Below, in pieces: positions 36,072-45,248 of a DNA stretch of 64,000 nt. A program made the position numbers and the translations under genes. Source of the DNA: JBCCTX01 sp964468435 (GTDB lineage: Bacteria; Bacteroidota; Bacteroidia; J057). Location: the NCBI GenBank assembly GCA_964468435.1, contig CAYXVE010000012.1, forward strand, positions 1 through 64,000, in the 5' to 3' direction. The first letter of the stretch is position 1; each line of letters starts with the position of its first letter. The notes under the pieces were generated by a model. That model made no database searches. It had not been told where the DNA came from and worked only from the letters and a program-made list of their open reading frames with translations.

Positions 36072-39000
36072 ATGAATAGGCTTCCTACTGGAAATAATCT
36101 AATCCAATCCGGCAGGACGATGATATTTATCATGGTCTTCTGGACTGCGACGCTGATGGGTAGCTGTGATCAGGAATACCATGAGAATGTGGTATACAGT
36201 GAGTTGGACTTCAATCAACATATTAAGCCCATACTTTCGGATAAGTGCTTTGCCTGTCATGGACCTGATAAAAACGCGCGCAAGGCAGGGCTAAGGTTGG
36301 ATACGCCCGGGGGAGCACTAGAGCATTTACTTGAATCAGGCAAATATGCCTTTGTAAGTGGTTCTTCCAGCAAAAGTGAAGCCTATCAGCGAATGCTCAG
36401 TGAGGATCCCAATTGGCAAATGCCACCACCGGAGTCCCATTTATCACTTTCGCAACAGGAGAAAGATCAGATAAGGCGCTGGATAGAACAGGGTGCTGAG
36501 TATAAACCACACTGGGCATTTATTGCTCCTCAAAAGCCTGATTTACCAACAGTAGAAGATGAAGGTTGGGGAAGATCAGATATAGATCGTTTTGTATGGG
36601 AGAAGCTCAGGGAAAAAGGCCTGAAACCTCAGAAAATGGCTGATAAGGAGATAATAATCCGTCGCCTGAGTTTTGATCTTACCGGGCTGCCTCCTACTAT
36701 TGTAGAAATCGACGCCTTTCTGAATGATACTACTCCCAATGCTTATGAAAAACTAGTAGATCGCTTACTGGATTCTCCCCATTATGGGGAAAGGATGGCA
36801 GTGGACTGGTTGGATCTTGCACGGTATGCAGATACACATGGATTCACAGTCGATTTTTACCGTCCTGCCTGGCCATGGAGGGACTGGGTGATCCAGGCAT
36901 TTAATGACAATATGCCTTATGATCAGTTTGTACAATGGCAATTGGCAGGAGATCTGATCCCTGAGCCTTCAAAGGCTCAGATACTTGCTACGGGTTTTAA
37001 CCGCAATCACGCTCAAAATGCAGAAGGTGGCATCGTCAATGAAGAATTTCAGGTCGCATATGTAGCTGACCGTGCTGAAACATTTGCTACAGCATTTTTG
37101 GGACTCACATTAGAATGCGCCCGCTGCCATGATCATAAGTATGATCCTATATCTCAGAAAGATTATTACTCGCTATTCAGCTTTTTCAATCAGGTGAATG
37201 AATCAGGGCAGATAACCTGGAGCCGGGTTGATATGCCTTCACCTACTATGCTGCTGCCAGATGAGGAAGTAGAAGCTAAAATGCACTATCTGAAGCAAGA
37301 AATTCTGAAACGCGAAGATTCCCTCGAAAGATTGCATGATACCGTGCAGGATCAGAAATTATTTGAGCAATGGAAACGAAAAGTGAAACCTTCATTAATA
37401 GAACCCACAGACAAGATTGCACACTATTCTTTTAACCAGATTGAGATTAACAATATACCCAACGAGTCGGTGTTAGAGAAAGATGGGCGTGTCATTGATC
37501 CTGTGTCCAGCAAACCTGCCCTTAATAAACCTGAACCTGTAGATGGCATACTGGGAAAAGGACTACTGCTGAATGGGGATGATGCACTGGATTTTCCTGA
37601 AGTGGGACGATTTACTAAATCAGATCCATTTTCCATTGGATTGTGGATATGCGTACCAGAGGAGTTGAGAAGTGGTGTCATCTTTCACAGTAACAAAGGG
37701 GGAATTATCTACAACTTTAAGGGATATCAGCTATCTGTAGAAGGGGATCAATGGGATGTGCGTCTTGCGCATACTTTTCCATACAATGCCATACATCTCA
37801 TCAGCAAAGATTCTATCCCACGTGGCACTTGGCAGCACATTATGCTGACTTACGACGGCTCGGGAAGAGCCGGTGGAGTGAATCTCTACCTCAATGGTCA
37901 TGAATTGGAGATGTTTGTTGAACAAGATCAGTTGTACAAGGATATCATTTTTATACGGGAAAATGTGGATACACATTTGAAAGTAGGTGCACGTTGGAGA
38001 TCCAAGGGCTTTCGACATGGCAAAGTAGATGAGCTAGTCGTATATGATCGAGAACTTACTGCTTGGGAAGTAGCCTATTGGTCTGATGATAAACGGGAGG
38101 AACGCTTGGGTGTAAGTGCTGAGGAGCCATGGGACGCTATGCTGTATGATTATTACATCACTCTCAAGCCTGAATCTCAAAGACTATTGGACAGTCTAAG
38201 GTGGCTTCGCCACAGATATGACAGGCTGGTTGAAGATGTTTTGGAAGTAATGGTCATTGATGAACGTGAGCGTCCCAGATCTACCTATCTCCTGGAGCGG
38301 GGAGCCTATGATGCAAAAGGGGAAGAGGTATTTCCTGCTACTCCTGCTTCGATCATGAGCTATCCAGATACATTGCCACCCAATAGGATGGGATTGGGCA
38401 GGTGGTTATTTGATCCTAAAAATCCGTTGACAGCAAGGGTAGTGGTCAATCGATTATGGCAGCAGTGTTTTGGGCAGGGGTTTGTCAGGACACAGGAAGA
38501 TTTCGGTAACCAGGGAGATTTGCCAACCCATCCGGAACTGCTGGATTGGTTGGCATTGGAATTAATCGAATCAGGCTGGGACTTGAAATATCTGTTGAAG
38601 CAGATTGTGATGTCTGCTGCCTACAGGCAGCATTCTTCTGCGCCTATGGCACTACTGGAGGCAGATCCTGCCAATCAATGGCTTGGGCGAGGCCCAGGTA
38701 TGCGGCTTACGGCGGAGATGCTCCGCGATCAGGCACTTGCAGCTAGTGGCCTGCTGGTCAGGAAGCTGGGAGGCCCCAGTGTAAAGCCTTACCAGCCCGA
38801 AGGGCTGTGGAAGGTCAATAGTGGCACATATGTGTCAGATACCGGCGCCAACCTTTACCGCCGTAGCTTATATACTTTCTGGAAGCGTACCGTTCCGCCT
38901 CCAACTATGAATACCTTTGATGCCGCTAATAGAACTTATTGTCAGGTGAGAAGGCAAAAAACTAGCACTCCACTTCAGGCACTAACACTTATGAACGACC

Positions 39001-39311
39001 CTCAGTTTCAGGAAGCTTCAAGAGTGCTAGGACAGCAGATCCTGGAGAGAAAATTACCCACCAGGGCAGGGTTAACTTATGCTTTCCGGAGCCTCACCAG
39101 TCGTTTCCCTTCAGATGCTGAAATAGAAATCCTGGAAGAGTTGTATGAAAAGCAACGGGTAACATTTCAGAAAATGCCCCCAAAATCCGAAGGCTGGTTA
39201 AGCGTCGGGGAGTATCGAGTAGATCATACACTGGATCGTGCATCATTGGCTGCTTATGCAGTAGTTATCTCCACGTTGTTGAATTTTGATGGAGCTGTGT
39301 ACAAAAGATAA
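36072..39311 (+). CDS. Planctomycete-type cytochrome lipoprotein, copy 3
   Basis: 1079 residues. A signal with lipobox LMGSC (Cys32) is preceded by a longer than usual N-terminus; an internal ATG at residue 17 is an alternative start but would leave no basic residues before the hydrophobic stretch. CFACH at 59-63, DUF1549 with CARCHDHKYDPIS, LamG (about 490-650: FSIGLWICVPEELRSG, TWQHIMLTYDGSG, LYLNGHELEM), DUF1553 (about 755-1050). It follows DUF1501 copy 2 by 36 bases and precedes copy 3 by 15, so pairs 2 and 3 are likely one transcript. Confidence 0.92.
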   Translation: MNRLPTGNNLIQSGRTMIFIMVFWTATLMGSCDQEYHENVVYSELDFNQHIKPILSDKCFACHGPDKNARKAGLRLDTPGGALEHLLESGKYAFVSGSSSKSEAYQRMLSEDPNWQMPPPESHLSLSQQEKDQIRRWIEQGAEYKPHWAFIAPQKPDLPTVEDEGWGRSDIDRFVWEKLREKGLKPQKMADKEIIIRRLSFDLTGLPPTIVEIDAFLNDTTPNAYEKLVDRLLDSPHYGERMAVDWLDLARYADTHGFTVDFYRPAWPWRDWVIQAFNDNMPYDQFVQWQLAGDLIPEPSKAQILATGFNRNHAQNAEGGIVNEEFQVAYVADRAETFATAFLGLTLECARCHDHKYDPISQKDYYSLFSFFNQVNESGQITWSRVDMPSPTMLLPDEEVEAKMHYLKQEILKREDSLERLHDTVQDQKLFEQWKRKVKPSLIEPTDKIAHYSFNQIEINNIPNESVLEKDGRVIDPVSSKPALNKPEPVDGILGKGLLLNGDDALDFPEVGRFTKSDPFSIGLWICVPEELRSGVIFHSNKGGIIYNFKGYQLSVEGDQWDVRLAHTFPYNAIHLISKDSIPRGTWQHIMLTYDGSGRAGGVNLYLNGHELEMFVEQDQLYKDIIFIRENVDTHLKVGARWRSKGFRHGKVDELVVYDRELTAWEVAYWSDDKREERLGVSAEEPWDAMLYDYYITLKPESQRLLDSLRWLRHRYDRLVEDVLEVMVIDERERPRSTYLLERGAYDAKGEEVFPATPASIMSYPDTLPPNRMGLGRWLFDPKNPLTARVVVNRLWQQCFGQGFVRTQEDFGNQGDLPTHPELLDWLALELIESGWDLKYLLKQIVMSAAYRQHSSAPMALLEADPANQWLGRGPGMRLTAEMLRDQALAASGLLVRKLGGPSVKPYQPEGLWKVNSGTYVSDTGANLYRRSLYTFWKRTVPPPTMNTFDAANRTYCQVRRQKTSTPLQALTLMNDPQFQEASRVLGQQILERKLPTRAGLTYAFRSLTSRFPSDAEIEILEELYEKQRVTFQKMPPKSEGWLSVGEYRVDHTLDRASLAAYAVVISTLLNFDGAVYKR

Positions 39312-39326
39312 AACTCAATCAATAAT

Positions 39327-40778
39327 ATGCACGAATGCAATCAATATAATACCTATGTAAGCCGGCGGGAATTCCTTACCCGCTCCGCACTCGGAGTGGG
39401 AGCAATGGCTCTGGGAACGATTTTGAATCCCCTCCGTGCAAGTCACAGCGCATCCGCTGATCCATTGAAGGGCGTGTTGGGCCAACCTCATTTTCCACCC
39501 AAAGTGAAGCGTGTCATCTACCTGTTTCAGAGTGGAGGTCCCTCACAACTCGAACTGTTTGATTACAAACCCAAACTCAGGCAGCTTCATGGCGAAGAGC
39601 TACCTGGTTCAGTGCGTCAGGGACAACGCCTGACAGGCATGAGCGCAGGACAGTCAAGCTTCCCCATGGTGGGAAGCTACTACGACTTTGCACAGCATGG
39701 GAAAAGTGGTGCATGGGTTAGTGATCTTGCTCCATACACAGCCAGAATCGTTGACGAACTCTGCTTTATCAAATCCATGCACACGGAAGCAATCAATCAC
39801 GATCCAGCCATCACCTTTTTCCAGACAGGTTCTCAGCAACCCGGACGACCTAGCATCGGTTCATGGTTGAGTTATGGATTGGGTACAGACAATGAAAATT
39901 TACCAGCTTTTATCGTACTGATCTCCAAAAATGCAGGTGGTCAGCCGCTATATGCGAGACTTTGGGGAAATGGATTTCTCCCATCTATCCACCAGGGCGT
40001 ACAGTTTCGTTCAGGTAAAGATCCTGTGCTCTTTCTCAATGATCCCCAAGGATTTAACCGGAATGATCGACGCCAAATGCTCGATTATCTCAACAGGCTC
40101 CACAAGCTACAGCAAGTACACACTGGCGATCCCGAAATAGCTAACCGTATTGTACAGTACGAAATGGCTTTCAGGATGCAGATGTCAGTCCCTGAAGTTG
40201 TAGATATAGACAGTGAACCCGATTGGGTATTTAATATGTATGGGGAAGACTCAAAAAATCCTGGTACTTATGCAGCTAATTGCATCCTGGCCCGGAGGCT
40301 GATAGAAAAGGGTGTGAAGTTTGTTCAGCTTTATCATCAGGGCTGGGATCAGCATGGAGGCTTACCGGGAGGTATCAAACGTCAGGCTGCCAATACCGAT
40401 CAGGCTTCAGCTGCATTGGTTATGGACCTCAAGCAGCGTGGATTATTAGATGATACATTGGTTATATGGGGCGGAGAGTTTGGCAGAACCAATTACAGTC
40501 AGGGCAAACTCATGAAAGATAATTATGGGAGGGACCATCATCCACGTTGTTTTACGATTTGGATGGCAGGTGCAGGAGTCAAAAAAGGATTTAGTTTAGG
40601 AAAAACAGATGAGTTGGGGTATAATATTGTGAAAGATCCTATACATGTGCATGATTTTCAGGCTACTCTGCTGTATCTCCTGGGGATAGATCACGAACGC
40701 CTGACCTTTAAGCATCAGGGGAGACGATATCGGTTGACAGATGTACATGGATCTGTTGTAAAGGAAGTGTTGAGTTAG
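39327..40778 (+). CDS. DUF1501 protein with Tat signal, copy 3
   Basis: 483 residues. Twin-arginine signal (SRREFLTRSALGVGAMALG), then RVIYLFQSGGPSQLELFDYK, YHQGWDQHGGLPGG, WGGEFGRTNYSQGKL and NYGRDHHPRCF as in the other copies, ending in the shared YRLTDVHGSVVKEVL. It is more similar to copy 1 at the N-terminus and to copy 2 around the WGGEFGRTNYSQ region, so mosaic descent or gene conversion between copies is possible. Exported partner of cytochrome copy 3. Confidence 0.92.
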   Translation: MHECNQYNTYVSRREFLTRSALGVGAMALGTILNPLRASHSASADPLKGVLGQPHFPPKVKRVIYLFQSGGPSQLELFDYKPKLRQLHGEELPGSVRQGQRLTGMSAGQSSFPMVGSYYDFAQHGKSGAWVSDLAPYTARIVDELCFIKSMHTEAINHDPAITFFQTGSQQPGRPSIGSWLSYGLGTDNENLPAFIVLISKNAGGQPLYARLWGNGFLPSIHQGVQFRSGKDPVLFLNDPQGFNRNDRRQMLDYLNRLHKLQQVHTGDPEIANRIVQYEMAFRMQMSVPEVVDIDSEPDWVFNMYGEDSKNPGTYAANCILARRLIEKGVKFVQLYHQGWDQHGGLPGGIKRQAANTDQASAALVMDLKQRGLLDDTLVIWGGEFGRTNYSQGKLMKDNYGRDHHPRCFTIWMAGAGVKKGFSLGKTDELGYNIVKDPIHVHDFQATLLYLLGIDHERLTFKHQGRRYRLTDVHGSVVKEVLS

Positions 40779-40886
40779 GAAATATCGTACGTTAAAACAG
40801 GAATTTTATCAGATAGTCAATTTGCCGGAATTTTGAATAGAGTATTTTGTAGATTGAGCGATATCATCACATTCAACATTATTTTT

Positions 40887-41651
40887 ATGAACGATACTAC
40901 TAAACGCCGCAAGTTTTTACAGCAAGCTGCACTAGGGACCGGCGCTTTAATAACTATACCTGCTGCTTTATCTCCAGGAATATGGAAAAAAATTTATCAA
41001 AAATTCAAGTCCGAAGATGACTTTGTCATACTCTTTCAGGGAGATTCCATCACGGATGCACATCGCGAAAGAAAGTATACGGATCCTAACTTCAGTTATG
41101 GACTGGGAAGTGGCTATGTCAACTACATCGCCACGAGTATGCTGGGTATAGAACCCAATCTGAATCTGAAAATATACAATCGTGGCATTAGTGGAAACAA
41201 GGTGTATCAACTGGCAGATAGATGGAAGCAGGACTGTCTGGATCTTAAACCTCATGTATTGAGCATTTTGATTGGGGTGAATGACTATTGGCATATGTAC
41301 AATGGCAAATATGATGGTACTGTGGAAAAATATGAAAACGATTACAGGGGATTATTGGATAGAACTCTGAAGGAGTTACCTAAAATAGAGCTGGTCATAT
41401 GTGAACCCTTTGCAGTTAAAGGAGGTACTGCTATAAAACAAGACTGGTTTCCGGCTTTTGATGGTTACCGGGAAGTTTCAAAAAGAATCGCCGACGAATT
41501 TGATGCTATATATGTTCCCTTTCAGGCAGTGTTTGATGAAGCTCTGGAATCGGCTCCAGCGAGCTATTGGTGTCCAGATGGTGTACATCCAGCTCCGGCG
41601 GGTAACTACCTCATGGGACAGGCATGGTTGAACGCTTATGCGGAAGGATAG
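40887..41651 (+). CDS. Exported SGNH/GDSL-type hydrolase
   Basis: Esterase-type fold with the four SGNH blocks: GDSIT (Ser54), the NRGISGNK glycine block, IGVNDYW, and DGVHP near the C-terminus (about Asp231 and His234). The ATG at MNDTTKRRKF is used; it gives a Tat-like signal (KRRKFLQQAALGTGALI), and an upstream in-frame ATG would add 18 implausible residues. It lies downstream of the last DUF1501 gene and could de-acylate carbohydrate or polymer substrates of that exported set, but the substrate is not readable. Confidence 0.88.
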   Translation: MNDTTKRRKFLQQAALGTGALITIPAALSPGIWKKIYQKFKSEDDFVILFQGDSITDAHRERKYTDPNFSYGLGSGYVNYIATSMLGIEPNLNLKIYNRGISGNKVYQLADRWKQDCLDLKPHVLSILIGVNDYWHMYNGKYDGTVEKYENDYRGLLDRTLKELPKIELVICEPFAVKGGTAIKQDWFPAFDGYREVSKRIADEFDAIYVPFQAVFDEALESAPASYWCPDGVHPAPAGNYLMGQAWLNAYAEG

Positions 41652-41712
41652 GCATCTTCTTTTGCTTTTCAATCCTTAGGTATTATTTTCGTCCAAACTG
41701 TTTTCCTCTTTT

Positions 41713-42753
41713 ATGAAGTATACTGCACTTGGTAATACTGATATCCAGGTAAGCAAGATCTGCCTGGGTACTATGACTTTTGGTGAACAAAATACAGAGA
41801 AAGAAGCTCATGAGCAGCTTGACTATGCTATTTCACAGGGTATCAATTTTATAGATACTGCTGAATTGTATGCTATTCCCAGTACAAAGGAGAATAATGG
41901 CCTCACTGAGAAATACATAGGTACCTGGCTAAAAAGTCGTACAGATCGCGATCAATTAATCATTGCGACTAAAATAGCTGGGCCATCCTCTTTTGCACAT
42001 TATATCCGAAATCCGTTGCAATACACACCTGAGCAGATTCACATAGCCATCGATGGAAGTCTTAGAAGACTTCAGACTGATTATATTGATCTGTATCAAC
42101 TCCACTGGCCTGAACGGAAAACCAACTGTTTTGGAAAGCTGGGATATATCCACGATGAAAGCGACGACTGGGAAGACAATATGTTGGAGGTTCTACAAAC
42201 CTTTGATGAGTTTATTAAGATAGGTAAAATACGACATTTCGGTATCTCCAATGAGACACCTTGGGGGATGATGAGGTTTTTGCACCTATCAGATAAATAC
42301 GAACTGCCACGCTGTGTGAGTATTCAAAATCCCTACAGCCTGCTCAACCGGACTTTTGAAATAGGGCTTGCTGAAATCGCAATTCGCGAGCAAGCAGGTC
42401 TGCTGGCTTATTCTCCCATGGCTTTTGGGTTGTTGAGCGGGAAATATCACAAGGAAGAAGATCCCAAAAATTCTAGAATCTCACTGTATCCACGTATGTC
42501 GCGATACAATAGTCAGTTGTCTTTTGACGCTACTGCAAGATATCTGCAAATCGCTGAGAGGCACGGTATATCCCTGGCTCAGCTATCCCTGGCATTTGTC
42601 AACACACGTCCTTTCATAACCAGTAATATCATTGGCGCAACTACAATGGAACAGTTGAAAGAAAATATTGATTCAGTCAATTTTGAGCTGTCGACGAATA
42701 CTTTGAAAGAAATCGAGGATGTTCACCATCAAATTCCAAACCCGGCACCCTAG
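41713..42753 (+). CDS. Aldo/keto reductase (Tas-like)
   Basis: Cytoplasmic NADPH-dependent oxidoreductase of 346 residues with no signal peptide. The catalytic tetrad is seen: Asp and Tyr in FIDTAELYAIP, Lys in IIATKIAGP, His in DLYQLHWPER. The N-terminus MKYTALGNTDIQVSKICLGTMTFGE and the insert with GLTEKYIGTWLKSR point to the Tas/YajO-like subgroup. It differs from the two exported aldo/keto reductases further on, which carry Tat signals. Physiological substrate unknown. Confidence 0.92.
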   Translation: MKYTALGNTDIQVSKICLGTMTFGEQNTEKEAHEQLDYAISQGINFIDTAELYAIPSTKENNGLTEKYIGTWLKSRTDRDQLIIATKIAGPSSFAHYIRNPLQYTPEQIHIAIDGSLRRLQTDYIDLYQLHWPERKTNCFGKLGYIHDESDDWEDNMLEVLQTFDEFIKIGKIRHFGISNETPWGMMRFLHLSDKYELPRCVSIQNPYSLLNRTFEIGLAEIAIREQAGLLAYSPMAFGLLSGKYHKEEDPKNSRISLYPRMSRYNSQLSFDATARYLQIAERHGISLAQLSLAFVNTRPFITSNIIGATTMEQLKENIDSVNFELSTNTLKEIEDVHHQIPNPAP

Positions 42754-42812
42754 TATTTTCGTCTTGCTTCAACTCAAAATAAGCGGATTAACTCTACCAT
42801 AAGAAATACCAT

Positions 42813-43754
42813 ATGAAGCTTCAAATTTTGATCTTACTTGCAATAGGCTTTGCCTTATATCAATGTCAGGAACCTACCCATTCCCATGAAGGCGCTATGT
42901 CAGAAAGGATTGATCAACTAGATATACAGGGGCATAGAGGATGCCGTGGACTAATGCCCGAAAACGCTATTCCAGGATTTATCAAAGCACTGGAATTAGG
43001 TGTTACAACATTGGAGATGGATGCAGTTATTACGAGTGATGAAAAGGTAATTCTTTCACATGAGCCTTTCTTTTCTCCAGATATTTGTATGGATAGCACG
43101 GGTTTGCCGATAACAGATGATTCCGCTTTTGACAATAATATCTACCACATGACTTACGATCAGGTCAGGCAATTTGACTGTGGTACCAAGGTTGTAGAAT
43201 CTTTTCCTGATCAGGAAAAGCTGAGGGTTCACAAACCGCTGCTGGCTGAGGTAATAGATACTGTAGAGGCTTATGTTCAGGAACATTCGATAGCCCCAGT
43301 GGGTTATAATATAGAAATCAAAAGTAGTTTGAAAGGCGACTCCTTATACCATCCCGTACCTGAAAAGTTTGCCGCTTTATTGCTTAGCGTTATTCAAGAC
43401 AGGGGAGTTGGCGAAAGAGTCATCATACAATCTTTTGATCCCAGGGCTTTAAGAGCTGTCCATAAACAGAATTCGGAAATAAGAACGGCATTGTTAATAG
43501 GTTCCTCATCAGATTATGAAAAAAATATTGATAATCTGGGTTTTGTACCTACCATTTACAGTCCCAACTGGAGGTTAGCCTCTGCTGATATGGTGAAAAA
43601 AATGCACGAAAATAATATTAAGGTCATTCCCTGGACAGTCAACGAGCAAGAGGATATGAAACATCTTATCGATTTGGGAGTAGATGGTATCATTACAGAT
43701 TATCCAGACAGATTAATTGATTTGGTGAATAGCTTACATGATGGCGATGAATAG
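42813..43754 (+). CDS. Glycerophosphodiester phosphodiesterase lipoprotein
   Basis: Hydrolyses glycerophosphodiesters to glycerol-3-phosphate and an alcohol, outside the cytoplasm. Lipoprotein signal ends at Cys18 (LYQC). The GDPD motifs are present: GHRGCRGLMPENAIPGF (catalytic His and Arg, ExD metal ligands follow in LEMDAVITSDEKVILSHEPF), YNIEIKS, QSFDPRALR and the C-terminal VDGIITDYPDRL. Length 313 fits. It stands 60 bases after the aldo/keto reductase and may be part of the same transcript. Confidence 0.93.
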   Translation: MKLQILILLAIGFALYQCQEPTHSHEGAMSERIDQLDIQGHRGCRGLMPENAIPGFIKALELGVTTLEMDAVITSDEKVILSHEPFFSPDICMDSTGLPITDDSAFDNNIYHMTYDQVRQFDCGTKVVESFPDQEKLRVHKPLLAEVIDTVEAYVQEHSIAPVGYNIEIKSSLKGDSLYHPVPEKFAALLLSVIQDRGVGERVIIQSFDPRALRAVHKQNSEIRTALLIGSSSDYEKNIDNLGFVPTIYSPNWRLASADMVKKMHENNIKVIPWTVNEQEDMKHLIDLGVDGIITDYPDRLIDLVNSLHDGDE

Positions 43755-43852
43755 AATGTAGCCGATTGGATAGGAACATTCTCTGCTACATATATTTATT
43801 TCTGAGATTTTATTCATGGATCGTTATGTTTTTTACTTAAGAATTCTTATAG

Positions 43853-43860
43853 TATCTTTG
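43853..43860 (+). promoter_or_regulatory. TAnnTTTG -7 element upstream of the DEAD-box helicase
   Basis: TATCTTTG matches the Bacteroidota -7 consensus TAnnTTTG exactly. A T-rich stretch lies at about -33, but no clear TTTG. If used, it would give a leader of roughly 130 bases before the helicase ATG, which is long for this genome. Confidence 0.5.
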
Positions 43861-43995
43861 TAAAATAATAGGGATGCTAACTTTACTTTTCATATTTTAA
43901 TATTTGACAAAGTATTTCGATATAGATACATCACTGCAAAGCGTAAGTGTATATTTTGCTGCACTTGTTGATAATTAGATCATTGACCTTCCTAT

Positions 43996-45240
43996 ATGAA
44001 ATTTGACGAACTCCAACTCAACGAGAGTATTTTAGAGGCTATCTCCTACATGAACTATGAGGAAGCTACCCCTATTCAAGAACTAGCGATCCCTCTGATA
44101 CTAGACGGAAAAGACCTTATCGCATGCGCACAGACAGGAACGGGCAAAACCGCTGCCTTTTTGTTGCCTATTCTCCACAAAATGGCTGAAGCCCCTGTAG
44201 AGCATATCGATACGTTGATCATCGTTCCCACCCGTGAATTAGCCCTCCAAATAGATAAGCAGATTCAGGGCTTTGCTTACTTTGTGGCAGCAGCGTCCAT
44301 GCCGATATATGGTGGCGGAGATGGGATGGATTGGGCAAAACAAAAGATTGCCTTAACCAGGGGAACGAATATCATCATTGCAACTCCTGGGAAACTCCTT
44401 TCTCACCTTCATCTAGGATATGTAAAATTTGACCAAATCCAACACCTCATACTCGATGAAGCAGATAGAATGCTGGACATGGGATTTTATGAAGATATCA
44501 CAAAGATCATCTCCTACCTTCCCCAAAAGCGACAGACGCTCATGTTTAGTGCAACGATGCCACCCAAGATTCGCAAATTGGCTAAGGTGATTCTAAATGA
44601 TCCTGAAGAAATTCAGCTAGCCCTGTCAAAGCCTGCCGAAGGCATTCTTCAGGCTGCTTATCTTACCTACCCCAATCAGAAGATCCCGCTGATTACTTCT
44701 TTACTGCAGGACAAACCCTGGTGTGAGAGCATCATCATATTTGCTTCTACCAAAAAGAAGGTGTTTGATGTGCTACATGCATTGGAATATGCAGGTCTCG
44801 GGGCAGCTTATATTTCTTCTGATCTTGAGCAAAGCGAAAGAGAAGAGGTGCTTTCTCAGTTCAAAGCCAGAAAGACCCGTATACTGGTCGCTACTGATGT
44901 GATCAGCCGGGGGATTGACATCAAGGAAATTCAACTGGTAATCAATTACGATGTTCCCAATGATGCAGAGGACTATGTACACAGGGTCGGAAGAACGGCT
45001 CGTGCAGGTAGCACAGGAATGGCTCTTACCCTGGTAAGTGAATCTGATATGTATAAATTCAAAAAGATTGAACAACTGATTGGGATCGAAGTCAATAAAG
45101 TACCACTGCCTACTGAATTGGGCGAAGGGCCAAAATTAAAAGATAAAGGTCGCGGACGTTCTGGACGTGGTAAAGGTAGAAAGTACAAAACACACAAGGG
45201 TAAAAAGAATCAGGATCAGGAGCACTTCAGAAGGCAATAG
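43996..45240 (+). CDS. DEAD-box RNA helicase (RhlE-like)
   Basis: ATP-dependent RNA helicase for ribosome assembly or RNA turnover. All motifs are visible: Q motif (EATPIQELAIPLI), AQTGTGKT, PTRELALQ, TPGKLL, DEAD in LDEADRMLD, SAT in FSATMP, and HRVGRTARAG. A basic C-terminal tail (GRGRSGRGKGRKYKTHKGKK) is typical of RhlE-type proteins and would bind RNA. It has its own promoter-like element and a long 5' leader. It converges with the next gene across only 8 bases. Confidence 0.95.
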   Translation: MKFDELQLNESILEAISYMNYEEATPIQELAIPLILDGKDLIACAQTGTGKTAAFLLPILHKMAEAPVEHIDTLIIVPTRELALQIDKQIQGFAYFVAAASMPIYGGGDGMDWAKQKIALTRGTNIIIATPGKLLSHLHLGYVKFDQIQHLILDEADRMLDMGFYEDITKIISYLPQKRQTLMFSATMPPKIRKLAKVILNDPEEIQLALSKPAEGILQAAYLTYPNQKIPLITSLLQDKPWCESIIIFASTKKKVFDVLHALEYAGLGAAYISSDLEQSEREEVLSQFKARKTRILVATDVISRGIDIKEIQLVINYDVPNDAEDYVHRVGRTARAGSTGMALTLVSESDMYKFKKIEQLIGIEVNKVPLPTELGEGPKLKDKGRGRSGRGKGRKYKTHKGKKNQDQEHFRRQ

Positions 45241-45248
45241 GTTTTTCT

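Noticed and set aside
41652..41712. Possible promoter in the spacer before the Tas-like reductase
   Set aside because: TATTATTTTCG does not match TAnnTTTG and no -33 element was seen.
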